Below, in pieces: positions 22,049-32,404 of a stretch of 64,000 nt of DNA. This DNA is from Calycina herbarum (lineage: Eukaryota > Ascomycota > Leotiomycetes > Helotiales > Pezizellaceae). Both the position numbers and the translations under genes were made by a program. The stretch's first letter is position 1. Each line of letters starts with the position of its first letter. The stretch covers positions 1 to 64,000 of the forward strand of contig LLEY01000240.1 of the NCBI GenBank assembly GCA_001414485.1, in the 5' to 3' direction. The notes below the pieces were generated by a model that was not told the origin of the DNA, did no database searches, and saw only the letters and a program-made list of their open reading frames with translations.

Positions 22049-25000
22049 ATGGCGACGCCGCGTCCATCGTCCTCGTACAGTTACGCGTCGACGACCAGAA
22101 CCTCCCGGTCTAATCAATATGAATACACCACATCCTCTCAGCAAGCCTCCCACTCCATTCGGCGCCCTTCAACAAGTCGGCCTAGCAGTGGTCGTCCAAG
22201 TACCGCACGACCAGGTACTGCACGGCCCGGCACTCGAAGAAGCTCGCGTGCTGGATCCACCATTGGGGGAGGTGATTCCCAACAGATCATTTGTGCCATT
22301 AGCGAAGGACGTGGTGTTACTCCTACCGTTGGTCTGGCTTTTGTCAATATCACCACCGGCGAAGCAGTACTAAGCCAGATTTGTGACAACCAATTCTATG
22401 CCCATACCATCAACAAGCTCCAAGTCTTTGACCCCACCGAGATACTGATCGTTTCCACCGCTGCTCCACCAAACCCCAAATCTAAAATGTACCAGATTGT
22501 GGAAGAAAATGTCATAGGAGCCACAATTGTTGCAGTCGGCCGCAAATACTGGTCAGAAACGTCTGGGCTGGAATCAATTCAGCGATTGGCTTTCACCCAA
22601 GACCTAGATGCACTCAGAGTAGCAATTGGTGGCAACTACTTTGCGACTTGTTGTTTTGCAGCTGTACGTCCCCTGAATCTTTCCGTTCTCGATTTTGCCG
22701 GTTGCTGATTTTCAGTCAAGGCTCTAAAATACATCGAATTGCAAAAGAGAGTAACCTTTGCGTTTCATTCCCTCCGCATTAATTATCAACCCTCGGAAGG
22801 CTCCATGATGATAGATCTCTCTACAATCCACTCTTTGGAGCTCATCCAAAACATTCAAGATGCCAAGTCAAAACACAGTTTGTTTGGCTTGATGAATGAG
22901 ACGTTGACACCCATGGGTTCAAGACTTTTGCGAAGCTGGATTCTCCAACCGTCCACACAGCCTCACGTACTCAAAAAGAGATATGATGCTGTGGAAGAGC
23001 TGATGAGTGTTGATGACATGTTTTATCAGACAAGAGAGGGTTTGAAACTTGCACCAAAAGTTTGACAAGAGCTAACTATTCCTACCAGTCCTGAAAGGCC
23101 TTCATGATGTTGAGAAGCTCTTGACCTTGGTAAATTCTCTCTTATATATTCGCAAATTTTCTAACACTTTTAGCTTATCATTATTCCTCTTCATCCGGAT
23201 CCTCGTCATTCGGAGCAGTCAATCAATAACATATTGATGCTGAAGAACTTTGTGGAAATTGCACCAAAGCTTTTCGAAATTCTAGGCTGTGCCCGTTCTC
23301 CTCTCCTCTCCTCAATTCGTGATCACTGCAATCCTGACAACATAGATCCTACAATTCAACTTATCAAGGAAGTGATAAATGAAGATGTGACTTACCAGAA
23401 AAAAGCCCTGGATTTACGGAATCAGCGAACGTATGCGGTCAAGGTAATATCATTCTTCCATGCGTTGAGAATATTCAGCCTAAGTTGAACTCAGGCCGGC
23501 GTTAGCGGATTCCTTGATGTTGCGCGCCAGACTTTCAAGGAAGCCACTGAGGATGTCCATCAACACGTCACAATGATCACTCGTAGGTCTTTCCTATACT
23601 GTCGCAAACTCTTACTAACTGTCCCACAGAAGAGTACGATATCCAGGTCGACACTAGATACGACAATGCCCGGCAGTATTATCTACGAGTTTTGGAAAGC
23701 GAATTCGACCAAAACCCCATTCCCGATATATTAATCAATAGGTTCCGAAACAAGGGTTTTATGGAATGTTCAACACTGGGCTTGATGAAGCTTAACCAAA
23801 GAATTTCAGACTCTCATGCGGAGGTGGTGCTGACAAGTGACAAGACTGTACAAGAATTATTGGACAATATTCGTGGTGAAATATCCAGTCTCTTCAAGGT
23901 TTGCGAAAGCATTGCTTTACTTGACATGACTGCAGGTTTTGCACACTCTGCCATCGCAAATGACTATGCCAAACCAGAGATTGGAGACTGTCTCATGATC
24001 GAAGCTGGTCGTCACCCTGTTAAGGAGAAGGTATGCAGGGCACTTCTACCGCTCTCCCCAAGAATGCTAACGTTTCCCAGGTAAACAAGGCCAACTTTGT
24101 TCCAAACGACGTATATGCTACTCAACAATCCCGGTTTCAAGTCATTACTGGTTGCAATATGAGCGGCAAAAGTACCTACATCCGGTCAATTGCGTTGATG
24201 TGCGTTATGGCTCAAGTTGGGAGTTATGTACCAGCTCAATTTGCACGATTTCCGATCATCCGTCAACTCTTTGCCCGAGTATCCGTGGATGACAGCATTG
24301 AAGCCGATGTGTCCACTTTTGCGTCTGAAATGAGGGAGACAGCTTTCATTCTAAGGTAACCTCTGCAGTTTCGTGCTCACCGAAAACTACTAATAAGCAT
24401 TTTCCAGGAACATTGATGAACATAGTCTGGCTATTATCGATGAGTTGGGTCGAGGCACGAGTACCAGAGACGGACTGGCCATCGCATTGAGTATTGCCGA
24501 AACGCTTGTAGAAAGCAAAGCGATGATCTGGTTCGTCACGCATTTCAATGAGCTTGGTAAGAGCATTGCCTTTGGTCCTTGATACACTCCCTAATAACGA
24601 TAGCACAAATCATGCAACACAGACCTGGAGTTGTCAATCAGCACCTAGCAGTCGATACGAGTGAAGAAAACACAATGACTACGTTGTACAAAGTTCAAGC
24701 CTCATATGCTAAAGAAGCACATTACGGCATTGCTCTTGCTCGAGTCGTAGACCTTCCACCAGAAGTGCTAAAGGTTGCAGAACGCGTTACGAAAACCCTC
24801 GATGACCAAGTCGAAGCCAAGCGAAAATCGTCAAAGTCTGTTGCAATTGCGAAGAGGAGAAAGTTAGTGATGAGCTTGAAGGAAACTTTGCACCAGGCAG
24901 CCGCGAGCCCGATGGAACCATCCGTCTTGTTGAGTTGGTTGAAGAAGCTTCAAGAGGAGTTTATACGAAGAATGGATGCGATCGACAATGATGTTCCCAG

Positions 25001-25157
25001 TAGTGATGAGGAAGACGACGACGATGATGAGGATGAGGAGGATGAGGATGAGGATGAGGATGAGGGTGAGAGCCAGCAGGAAACCGCCGAGAGCACAAGT
25101 CGCAAAGTTGCGAATACTGGTAGTGGCCGTGAAGCCAGCTCAGTTCTTGGGTCATAG
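22049..25157 (+). CDS. MSH4: Meiotic mismatch-repair family protein MSH4
   Basis: Nine exons: 22049-22667, 22716-23039, 23089-23129, 23174-23443, 23495-23582, 23630-24030, 24081-24355, 24408-24556 and 24604-25157; total 906 residues. The Ser/Arg/Pro-rich N-terminus of about 75 residues looks disordered. MutS connector and core domains follow ([50 protein letters not shown]), with no mismatch-recognition domain I, as in MSH4. The ATPase has [10 protein letters not shown] at 604-613 (Cys where most MutS proteins have Pro), Walker [12 protein letters not shown] at 681-691, and THFNEL. A very acidic tail (Asp/Glu runs) ends the protein. MSH4 pairs with MSH5 to stabilise recombination intermediates in meiosis. 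The exon 1 donor (GTCCCC at 22668) is weak but is the only one that keeps the frame. Confidence 0.93.
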
Positions 25158-25983
25158 CGGGGTGATACTTTCCGAGTGGAATATTGTTCAAGTTGCTAAA
25201 CATATTGCTGGTAAAGAGACAAGTGCACATGGTCGAAGATAATTAGCAGTGTGTGTTGGCAAATTAGCAAATATCAAACTGTAGTATCTGGCCAGCTCTG
25301 ACGTGCATTATGTTCCCAAAAACAGAAAATGTTTTATGTTTGTTCGCTGGGATCCTTTCTATTTCTCCAATATTCGGAGCTACAGAGGACGCGGTCAAGA
25401 CTCTGGGGAGATTACAGGGCAGTGCACTATAATATTCAGTAATAGAGCCCTGAATCTGAGCGCTGTATTTCAGTGGACCTCGCTGTAAATCAGGACCCTG
25501 ATGCTCTCCTACAGGCTCGCTTGTCCCTGTGGCTCCAGGGTATTGACGCCTTTTACATGGGGGTGGCGAATCAGAAGCCTTGCGGGCACTTGCAGCGTAC
25601 TGCCCTGTATACTTTTGACCGCATCCTCCGTACTAATTGGCTGATTCTTATGAACCTGAATTTACACTAAGCTCGCAATACCTATTCCTTTCAAGTTCGA
25701 TGTTCACGAAAGAAAGCGCATTTAAGGTGGATACATTTCAAGCTGTGAAAGCAGCACGTGTACGCGCCTCTAGGTTCCTACCTGACTACCTTTGTAGTCA
25801 AATGGTCCCAAACCATCTACTTTTCGTGCACGACTCTTTGGGGTATATTGAACTTGAAATGAATATCAGAGTGATTTGCTGGGGGTTTTTCCAATTTATG
25901 CTATGTACTCTAGTATTGATCCTGCAAGTGCTGTGTATAGAAAAAAATTACATTTTGTGTAATATCGTTCCTTCGTTTTCCCC
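25158..25983. other. Intergenic, possible repeat remnant
   Basis: No supported gene. The stretch at about 25410-25660 differs from its surroundings (GC-richer, with CAGTGGACCTCGCTG-type sequence) and may be a DNA transposon remnant, but no terminal repeats or transposase motifs could be found. Confidence 0.35.
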
Positions 25984-27600
25984 CTATCTGTCGTCGCGAA
26001 GTGTTGACCGTGCAAGAGCCTCGGCAAGGTCTGAAATTAGCACTAGCACTACAATCAAGATAAATGTAGGTTGGTTCGTCGGAGGGCGAGCGTTGGAACG
26101 ACTCGCCTCATCTTGGGCTGGCTCTTGAGCTGATCTGTCGACGCTTGATTGTCTGTTCTCTTGGGCTGCTTGGGCTGCTCGGGCTGCTCGGGGCTCTTTA
26201 GGTACTCCTTTCACATCGGGTGGTTGAGCTTCATCCGCATCTCGTTGGGCAGTTTTCAAAGCCTCTTGAGCAGTGTCAAGATTTTCCACTGCCTCGTCAA
26301 GATCCTTCAATCAGGCGTTTCGAATATTGAAACTCCTTCCATCATGTATGGCGTCTTGCAGACGTTCTAGGGTTAGTTGCAACCCCTCCTCAGCTACTTG
26401 AACGGTTCGAGTTCGTTCTTTAACCAGGTGATCGTCTGTTTGCTCGCCTTCTGCTTTGGACTTTTTCTTCTTCGCGTGCTCACTATCAGAAGAAGGGGGA
26501 GTCTCTTCCTTCACATTCTCCTCGCTGTCATCATCGTCCTTCTCACGCGTCCAGTCTTCCGGCTTCTCCACACTTCCATCCCAATATTCCTGCTTCCACC
26601 TTTTACACCACGGTGCATAGATCACCTTCTCTCTTCTCAATTCTTCTGTGGTCGGAATATACCGCTGTCTATTCGTCCGATTGATCACATTAACCACGGC
26701 ACCAGATCTCTCAATTCTCTCAAATATTCCCCATCTTATCCCTAGTTATTCTTCTCAGTTTATCCTTCTGGTCCCTTGTCAAAGCGAGATGTTTGTAGCC
26801 GAAACTATTCAACATATTATCGAAAGATGCTACGTGCCTATCGACACGCCGGGTTTCGTGTTCTTACATCCAAATCTTGAGGGCTTTTTCATGGTCCTGG
26901 GAGAAGCTGCCGGTGTATTGGAGGAAGTCTCGTACCTCTTGGGGAACTTCGCGGTTTATTTCTTCTGATTCGTTCCGGTTGGTGCTACTGCCTCGGTTGG
27001 TGCTATTGTTCCGGTTGGTGATGTTGTTGTTATTGCTACCGCCGTTGTCGCTGCTGCCATCGTTCTCACTCTTTCCGCCGTTGACGGTAAAGTTGAAATG
27101 GTTCATGCTGATAATTATGTTGCGTGGAAAGATTGATGAAGTGTCGTTTTGGTTTCCAAAACTGAGCGAAGAAGCGAGAAGCCGGGATCTTAAAGGCTTC
27201 TGGAGGAAGTCCATGATGTTCTGACACCTTTCATTTTTGTTCTGAAACATGAGTGGAAAATCTTGAAAGTGGCTGAGGTAAGACAGGGCATTCGAGAAGA
27301 AGGTTCTGCCTTCTAGTATCTGGATTGGTTTCACATCATCCACTCACAAGTAAATTTGTCTTCAATCGAGGATTTGCGATGCCAGACCAGAGACAAGACA
27401 CATTATCACGAATAGCTTTGGCCAAATTCTACCATTCTAGGGCGTCTTCCTCCTCGGAAAAGTCCTTTCTGTATCGTTAGTGACGGGGGTATCTCAAATC
27501 ATCGACGCATAGATAAGAGGCACTTTTAATGCTCTTTGTTTTTTGGTATGCCTTCAAAGTATCTTGGTTCCAGTTTCAATCCTCCAAAACCTTGCCGATT
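25984..27600 (-). pseudogene. Decayed gene; last part encodes coiled-coil with C-terminal membrane anchor
   Basis: Minus-strand coding texture runs through this block but is broken. From the 5' side, one frame reads coherently across stops at 27576-27578 (TGA), 27477-27479 (TAA) and 27429-27431 (TAG), with blocks such as KDFSEEEDALEW and NLAKAIRDNVSCLWSG. A one-base shift near 27350 leads into a 160-codon frame (27343-26864) rich in Asn/Ser/Gly. After a likely intron, 26697-25984 continues through one in-frame TGA at 26311-26313. That part has YIPTTEELRREKVIYAPW, an acidic/Lys-rich region, an Ala/Glu/Asp coiled coil (DEAVENLDTAQEALKTAQRD) and a hydrophobic ILIVVLVLIS near the end, as in tail-anchored proteins. 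I do not recognise the family. Four nonsense codons plus a shift argue for a pseudogene. Confidence 0.55.
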
Positions 27601-27839
27601 GATTCTTTTTACTATTCTGGGCTATTACAATAATCAAAGTAAAGAAAGGTTAATGGCTAAATTTCAATCTTCGTTATACTAGGTTAAGCGAGCGTGAGGG
27701 GGAACTGAAATCCTTGTATTAATTTGGACACTAGGGTCTAGTCTTCTGTGCTTAGCTAGAAAATAAAATGACAGATAGGAAATTAAATGAACCAAATGGA
27801 CTCTTTCGCCATGTGACATGAAACGGGCAATTCAGGAAT

Positions 27840-28314
27840 TTTACGAGCAGTGTGAGCACAAATTACTCAGGTACTCAAGTAGTACTTTCAGTAGTCTGAG
27901 TAGGATAGAGTAGAGTTTAAGTAGCGACTCCTTTGAGTAGAGTAGAGTAGTTATTTAAGACTACTCAAGTAGTACTCAGAGTAGTACTATAAATAGAAAG
28001 TATAAGTATATAAGTAAATCGTTGATATTTCAAGAAGTTTTATAAAATAAAAAAACTACTATTTAATTAATAATAATTTATTAAGGCCATTTTTAAAGAA
28101 GTTAAGTAGTAAATAGTAGACAGAAGATCTCGCTTAAGCTCCCGGTACTACTAGCAGCGCCACCCCGATGCTGCTCCGAGCTCCGGCCCAGTTTGTCCAG
28201 ACTCGGTCCGAACTACTCGAGTAGTACTTAGAGTTACTCAGAGTAGTGTGAGTAGAGTAGAGTAGTAGCAACTACTCTACTCTACTCCACTCATTTCTCA
28301 CACTGATTTACGAG
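27840..28314. mobile_element. hAT-like MITE with 8 bp target-site duplication
   Basis: A 459 bp element (27848-28306) is flanked by perfect copies of TTTACGAG at 27840-27847 and 28307-28314. It starts CAGTGTGAG and ends CTCACACTGA, so the ends are inverted repeats with one extra base at the right end. Subterminal DNA is packed with AGTAGAGTAG and AGTAGTACT motifs in both orientations, which can form long hairpins. Ends starting CAGTG, subterminal repeats and an 8 bp duplication are hAT-superfamily traits. There is no transposase frame, so it is non-autonomous. It sits just downstream of the preceding decayed gene's 5' end. Confidence 0.75.
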
Positions 28315-28986
28315 TTTTTGAATTCGAACGACTTTTCAGTCTTAAAATCTGGGGTATATCAATTACTGACTCATCTCAAGCTCTCAAGAACAACACCCAC
28401 TACGATTTAGTGTGCTTCAGCCTTCCCCCTTCCGTAGCCATACGGGCTCAATTACAGCTCTTCCTGAGGAACTATCGATTTCCTTATCTATATCTCTCCC
28501 ATCAAATTTATTCGCACAGGAAAAGCTGGAATATCTCACAATGCCGATAACATTATTCCTTAACGTTCCTAGAGCCATGTCCAAAGGATATGCGAGTATG
28601 TGCAAATATGACTGTGCTATTTCAAATAGAAAAAATCTTGATTCTTTGATCGCGGCACGTAGAAATCCCAATTGTTGGTCTCAGGCCTCGGTGAAGCGAT
28701 TGATGCAACTTTTGATTGAATTATTTCTCTGTTGTGTACCCGGGAGCCACAAGCGAGCGTCGCACGAAAGTCTCCCCTTTGAAAAATTCGAGGACTCCGC
28801 TGCTGGAGCTAAACGCCCAACGCCGCAAATTGTGTTGAAACTTATGCCGGTATGGCGTGCGGAAATTTGGACATAGTCTTCTCTTAGGTGCCCACAAGGA
28901 ACGGGGTTCTTGAGTCATCCATGTTCGGGCAATAACGAGGCTTTTTGTGTGGAATGAACAGAGTCCAACCACTCAGCCCAAGACCT
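28315..28986. other. Intergenic, no gene supported
   Basis: Contains an open frame at 28412-28876 whose first ATG is at 28541 (about 110 residues). It has no recognisable features and overlaps the 3' flank of the J-domain gene, so it is not called. Confidence 0.4.
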
Positions 28987-30150
28987 TCACACATAAAGCG
29001 AGAAGAAATAATCAACCGAAACGTGACTTGAACTCATAACCCAATCTCCATACTGTCGTAGAAGCCATAAAGCACGATGACATTCATTACACACAATAAC
29101 CTGGCAGCCAGGACATTTGGCGGGACCACACTCAGGAACAAAATGAAAATCGATCTTGTTACATCTTGAGCAACGATGATCACTATCCACCAGCGTCCGT
29201 TCCCAATCTCCCGCGCAATGCCAGGGGCCTTCTTCAATTTCTAATGAGGGGTGGAAATTGACTGGATCTCTCAGTCTGGAAAGTGATGTCCAGCGGTTAA
29301 TAGCTTGGGCTCGCCTATCGAGGTCGATGAGTAGTGGTGTATCCAAATCTCGGGGTCCAAGGATTTCCAATGCCTCCCGTATTTGGACTTCTCGATTGCA
29401 ATTCTCTTCTTCCTCATAGTGGCACTGATTCGATTCTAACTTGTGAAGAATCTTCTTGTATTTTTCTCGAGATTCGGAGAGTGCTTGTGCCAACTTGGTA
29501 GTGTATGTTTTCCTGGCAGCCATCAAGCTTGCGAGTGTCCCGGCAGTATCTTCAAGGTATTGACCAGCCTTCTGAGAGAGCTCAATTGCTTCGTTAAATT
29601 GCTGTAGCACCTCAAATTCGCTCATTTTGTTCAAGTTGTCAAGCTGTCGCCCCTGTACGCCAATGGAGCGCTCGCATTCGAGAGCAAGAGGAATCCACTT
29701 CTGACGAAAAGCCATCCAGGATTGAAGACGTAACGAGTACTCGCTCTGGACTTTAGCCTTCCAAGCCCTAGCTTTCTCATGGCGATAACTGACTTGAAAT
29801 GAGCGATGTTGTTGACCCGTCGAAGAACCCGGAGAATCCCCAGCTTGCCCCCACCTGCCCGTTGCATTCCGAAAATCGTTCTCTCTGGCCCATCTGCCCT
29901 GTTCAAAATCTTCCACATGTTCCTCTCTCTCTCTATTGGCGACTCTCACATACTCTCTATCGTACTCGGCTCGTTTCTCACCATCTTGTAAAGTTTCCCA
30001 GGCTCTGAGTATTTGCTGGAAGGTCGAGGTTGCGTTTTCGTCTTTGTTTTTATCGGGGTGAAAACGGAGGGCCAATCTTCGGTAGGAGTCTCGAATTTCT
30101 GGAATAGTTGAAAATTGAGAGACACCGAGAATGGAGTAAAAATCTTCCAT
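28987..30150 (-). CDS. J-domain (DnaJ-like) protein with Cys-rich C-terminus
   Basis: Single exon, 387 residues, ATG at 30150. The N-terminal J domain (about 4-70) has YSILGVS, helix II RDSYRRLALRF, the HPD triad at residues 31-33 needed to stimulate Hsp70, and helix III FQQILRAWETL. A Glu/Arg-rich helical middle follows (about 75-270), probably coiled coil. Near the C-terminus are paired cysteines: HRCSRCNKIDFHF, then CGPAKCPGCQVIVCNEC, which resemble a zinc-binding module. It is not a type-I DnaJ (no G/F or CxxCxGxG repeats). It probably acts as an Hsp70 co-chaperone with a client- or RNA-binding end; no orthologue name is certain. Confidence 0.88.
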   Translation of the reverse strand: MEDFYSILGVSQFSTIPEIRDSYRRLALRFHPDKNKDENATSTFQQILRAWETLQDGEKRAEYDREYVRVANREREEHVEDFEQGRWARENDFRNATGRWGQAGDSPGSSTGQQHRSFQVSYRHEKARAWKAKVQSEYSLRLQSWMAFRQKWIPLALECERSIGVQGRQLDNLNKMSEFEVLQQFNEAIELSQKAGQYLEDTAGTLASLMAARKTYTTKLAQALSESREKYKKILHKLESNQCHYEEEENCNREVQIREALEILGPRDLDTPLLIDLDRRAQAINRWTSLSRLRDPVNFHPSLEIEEGPWHCAGDWERTLVDSDHRCSRCNKIDFHFVPECGPAKCPGCQVIVCNECHRALWLLRQYGDWVMSSSHVSVDYFFSLYV

Positions 30151-31991
30151 TATTCTACTACCACGGGTGGATTTGCCGAGGTATGGTGAATTTGTTGGTC
30201 TGGAGAATCATGACTGGACGGGTGAGAGCTTTTTCAAAAAGCAGCTTTCGATAAGGACATTTGCGTATATCCGGAAAGGGCCTGGAGCGAAGGAAGCTTG
30301 TCGAGTAACACAAATAATATTTCCGATGCTGGTGGTGTATGAGGAAAGTATAGAAGGCTGCGATATAATTGTTATCTGCATGCCAAGCTAGATGTGGGTC
30401 CTTCCCAGTTCCCATTCCGAGGTTCAAGTTGGAGTCTATGGCATTGGTCGCTTTGTGAACATTATCTGCCAGTGAGCGACAGTCCGACCAATCAACATTG
30501 ATATCCGACGTTGAAACCAGAGATGTTGAATGGCGTCAGCAGCCATCTGGGTCCTGCCGAGGTTCGTTGAGGAGGATTGAAAGACAGCCTAAAAATAGCG
30601 TACGGCCCGCGTCGATCGCACAGATTCTCGATTGTTATGAATCTTTAATGCCCAAGATGAGGTGATATTTGCTGTGAGGGGTCGAAATTGTACTAGGTTA
30701 TTTGTGGGATGACAATTCAGTGTCGTGATGCAAAGCGGGGAGACGTTGTCGGTTCAAGTTGGAACTCAGTTGATCTTGTAATTAGAAGACCAGCGATTGG
30801 ATTCTTGACGAGTCAGGAATCCGATGTGAATCTGTTGTAGGGCAGAAACTTTGTAACTCTGTCCATTGGTGGCGGTCACCTCGGAGAATCACTCTAAACC
30901 TCTTCGCACAATATGAGATATTGTGCGATTTGACTTCGAATAATCAACCTTTAGACTTTGTCATTTTCCCAGATCGTTCACACAGTAGAAATCAGATACT
31001 GATCTCCGCCGCCACGAATACATACACTCTCTGGTGGTCCGAAACAAAATGTCCCTACTTAAACCAGAAACCCCCCATTTTTGATTGGGATTCAGATCGG
31101 GAAGACCAATTTCCAAACCGCCACTGGATGGTGTTGTATGCCCACATGCTCGATATTTTGCACTGCAGGAGCTAATCAGCACGTTTCCGACGAACAATGA
31201 TGCAAGGCTCATCACCTGCAGTTTCACTTACGTACGCGTATGAAGCCTGCACCAAACGACTAGCCAGCTTTCGTTCCATATATTCCCGACATTTCAAATT
31301 TGAGGGTCTGAATAAAGTCTCCATCAAACAGATTATGAAATCATCTGGATGTCCGTCAATAATTGATGGCAGGTACTAGAAAAGTAACAAAAGTGAGGGA
31401 TGTAAAGTAAGAAGGGTGCTGAGGTTCAACCTTTCTCCCAGCATACTAACTCCGAAAGCATTGGTTAACAGGTAAAATGAGAAGTAATGACAATATGAAA
31501 ATTGGGTTGCGAATATTAGAATAAGGGCGAAGATTTGCAAGTACGGTCTATGGCCATCGTGTAGGTGGGATGGGATTGATCTGCGTATGGACTCTGGACA
31601 AACTTGAGGCTCGCTTGACCTTTGAGATAAATGGTGCGTTTAATAAGAGCCATTTCGAACGATTATAGACAAGCAGGAAGAGAACAATTGAATTTGAAGG
31701 GGATTGGAAGAAGCAGATATAAACAATTTCGCGATTGGTAATGTAAAGGAATCAAGGACCGTAGCTCATTTTCGCTAGTGCGAGAAAGCGCGAGTGAGGG
31801 TACCCAGGTCCATTATTGGAAGAGGTTCTCAGCCTATTGAAAGGATTGAAATGAATGTATTTTATAATGTTTTTGAGAATTGACGAAGTCGTCGAGAACG
31901 CGGTCACAACATGAAGCACTTGTACCTCCAGAATGCGCTAGTCCCAGAAGGTTTTGACCAATCAGACCTCACACGCAAATACCCGGGACAA
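30151..31991. other. Intergenic, no gene seen
   Basis: About 1.8 kb with only short frames and no family features. Nothing was recognised apart from the mariner-like MITE that begins at its right edge. Confidence 0.45.
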
Positions 31992-32178
31992 TAAAAGCGG
32001 CAGTAAATATCTCAAGTTTGTACTGTTCCCTCGAGCCGCCTTCTAGGGCAATGTAAATAAATTGTCCTAAACACTTCGAACAAGTCATAATCAACTTCAT
32101 TTCTCCTAAACTATCTAGGCAAATACTTAAATTCTTTTAAAAAGCTCGAACAATGGGTAGTAGTTACTGCCGCTTTTA
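31992..32178. mobile_element. Mariner-like MITE with TA target duplication
   Basis: A 183 bp element (31994-32176) has perfect 13 bp inverted ends, AAAGCGGCAGTAA and TTACTGCCGCTTT, flanked on both sides by TA. That layout fits Tc1/mariner miniature elements. The interior is AT-rich with no coding frame. It lies about 230 bp before the NmrA-like gene and could supply part of its upstream region. Confidence 0.6.
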
Positions 32179-32404
32179 ATCTCCATCGTGAGCCGTGCTT
32201 ATTCAAACTCGCCTCCTCACGTCAACATCTGACTCCCCGCCTTGGAGGCTTCGATGATTTCCCAATGTAGTCTCGTTCTGCAGTGTGTTTTCCTTATTTA
32301 AACCGTCTCCCGTGTAACGTTTGTTGTTCTTATCGAGATTCTACATCTCTTTCTCCTGTGCCACAATAACTTTCCTTGCTCTGAACGATAAAATCGAAGA
32401 CGTC
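32179..32404. promoter_or_regulatory. Upstream region of the NmrA-like gene
   Basis: Short CT-rich leader with a TATTTAAACC element near 32296. No defined factor site was recognised. Confidence 0.35.

Noticed and set aside
23040..23088. 29 nt intron beginning GTTTGACAAG in MSH4
   Set aside because: Too short and breaks the MutS frame; the 49 nt intron starting GTTTGAAAC at 23040 restores the expected [12 protein letters not shown] sequence.
25473..25670. GC-richer frame with a transposon-like look
   Set aside because: No transposase motif or inverted ends could be found, so it is noted only as a possible remnant.
26377..26968. Plus-strand hydrophobic frames suggesting a membrane protein
   Set aside because: They are antisense to the charged minus-strand relic and lack conserved features.
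28412..28876. 154-codon plus-strand open frame
   Set aside because: It has no ATG at the start; the ATG at 28541 leaves about 110 residues with no domain, signal or intron evidence.
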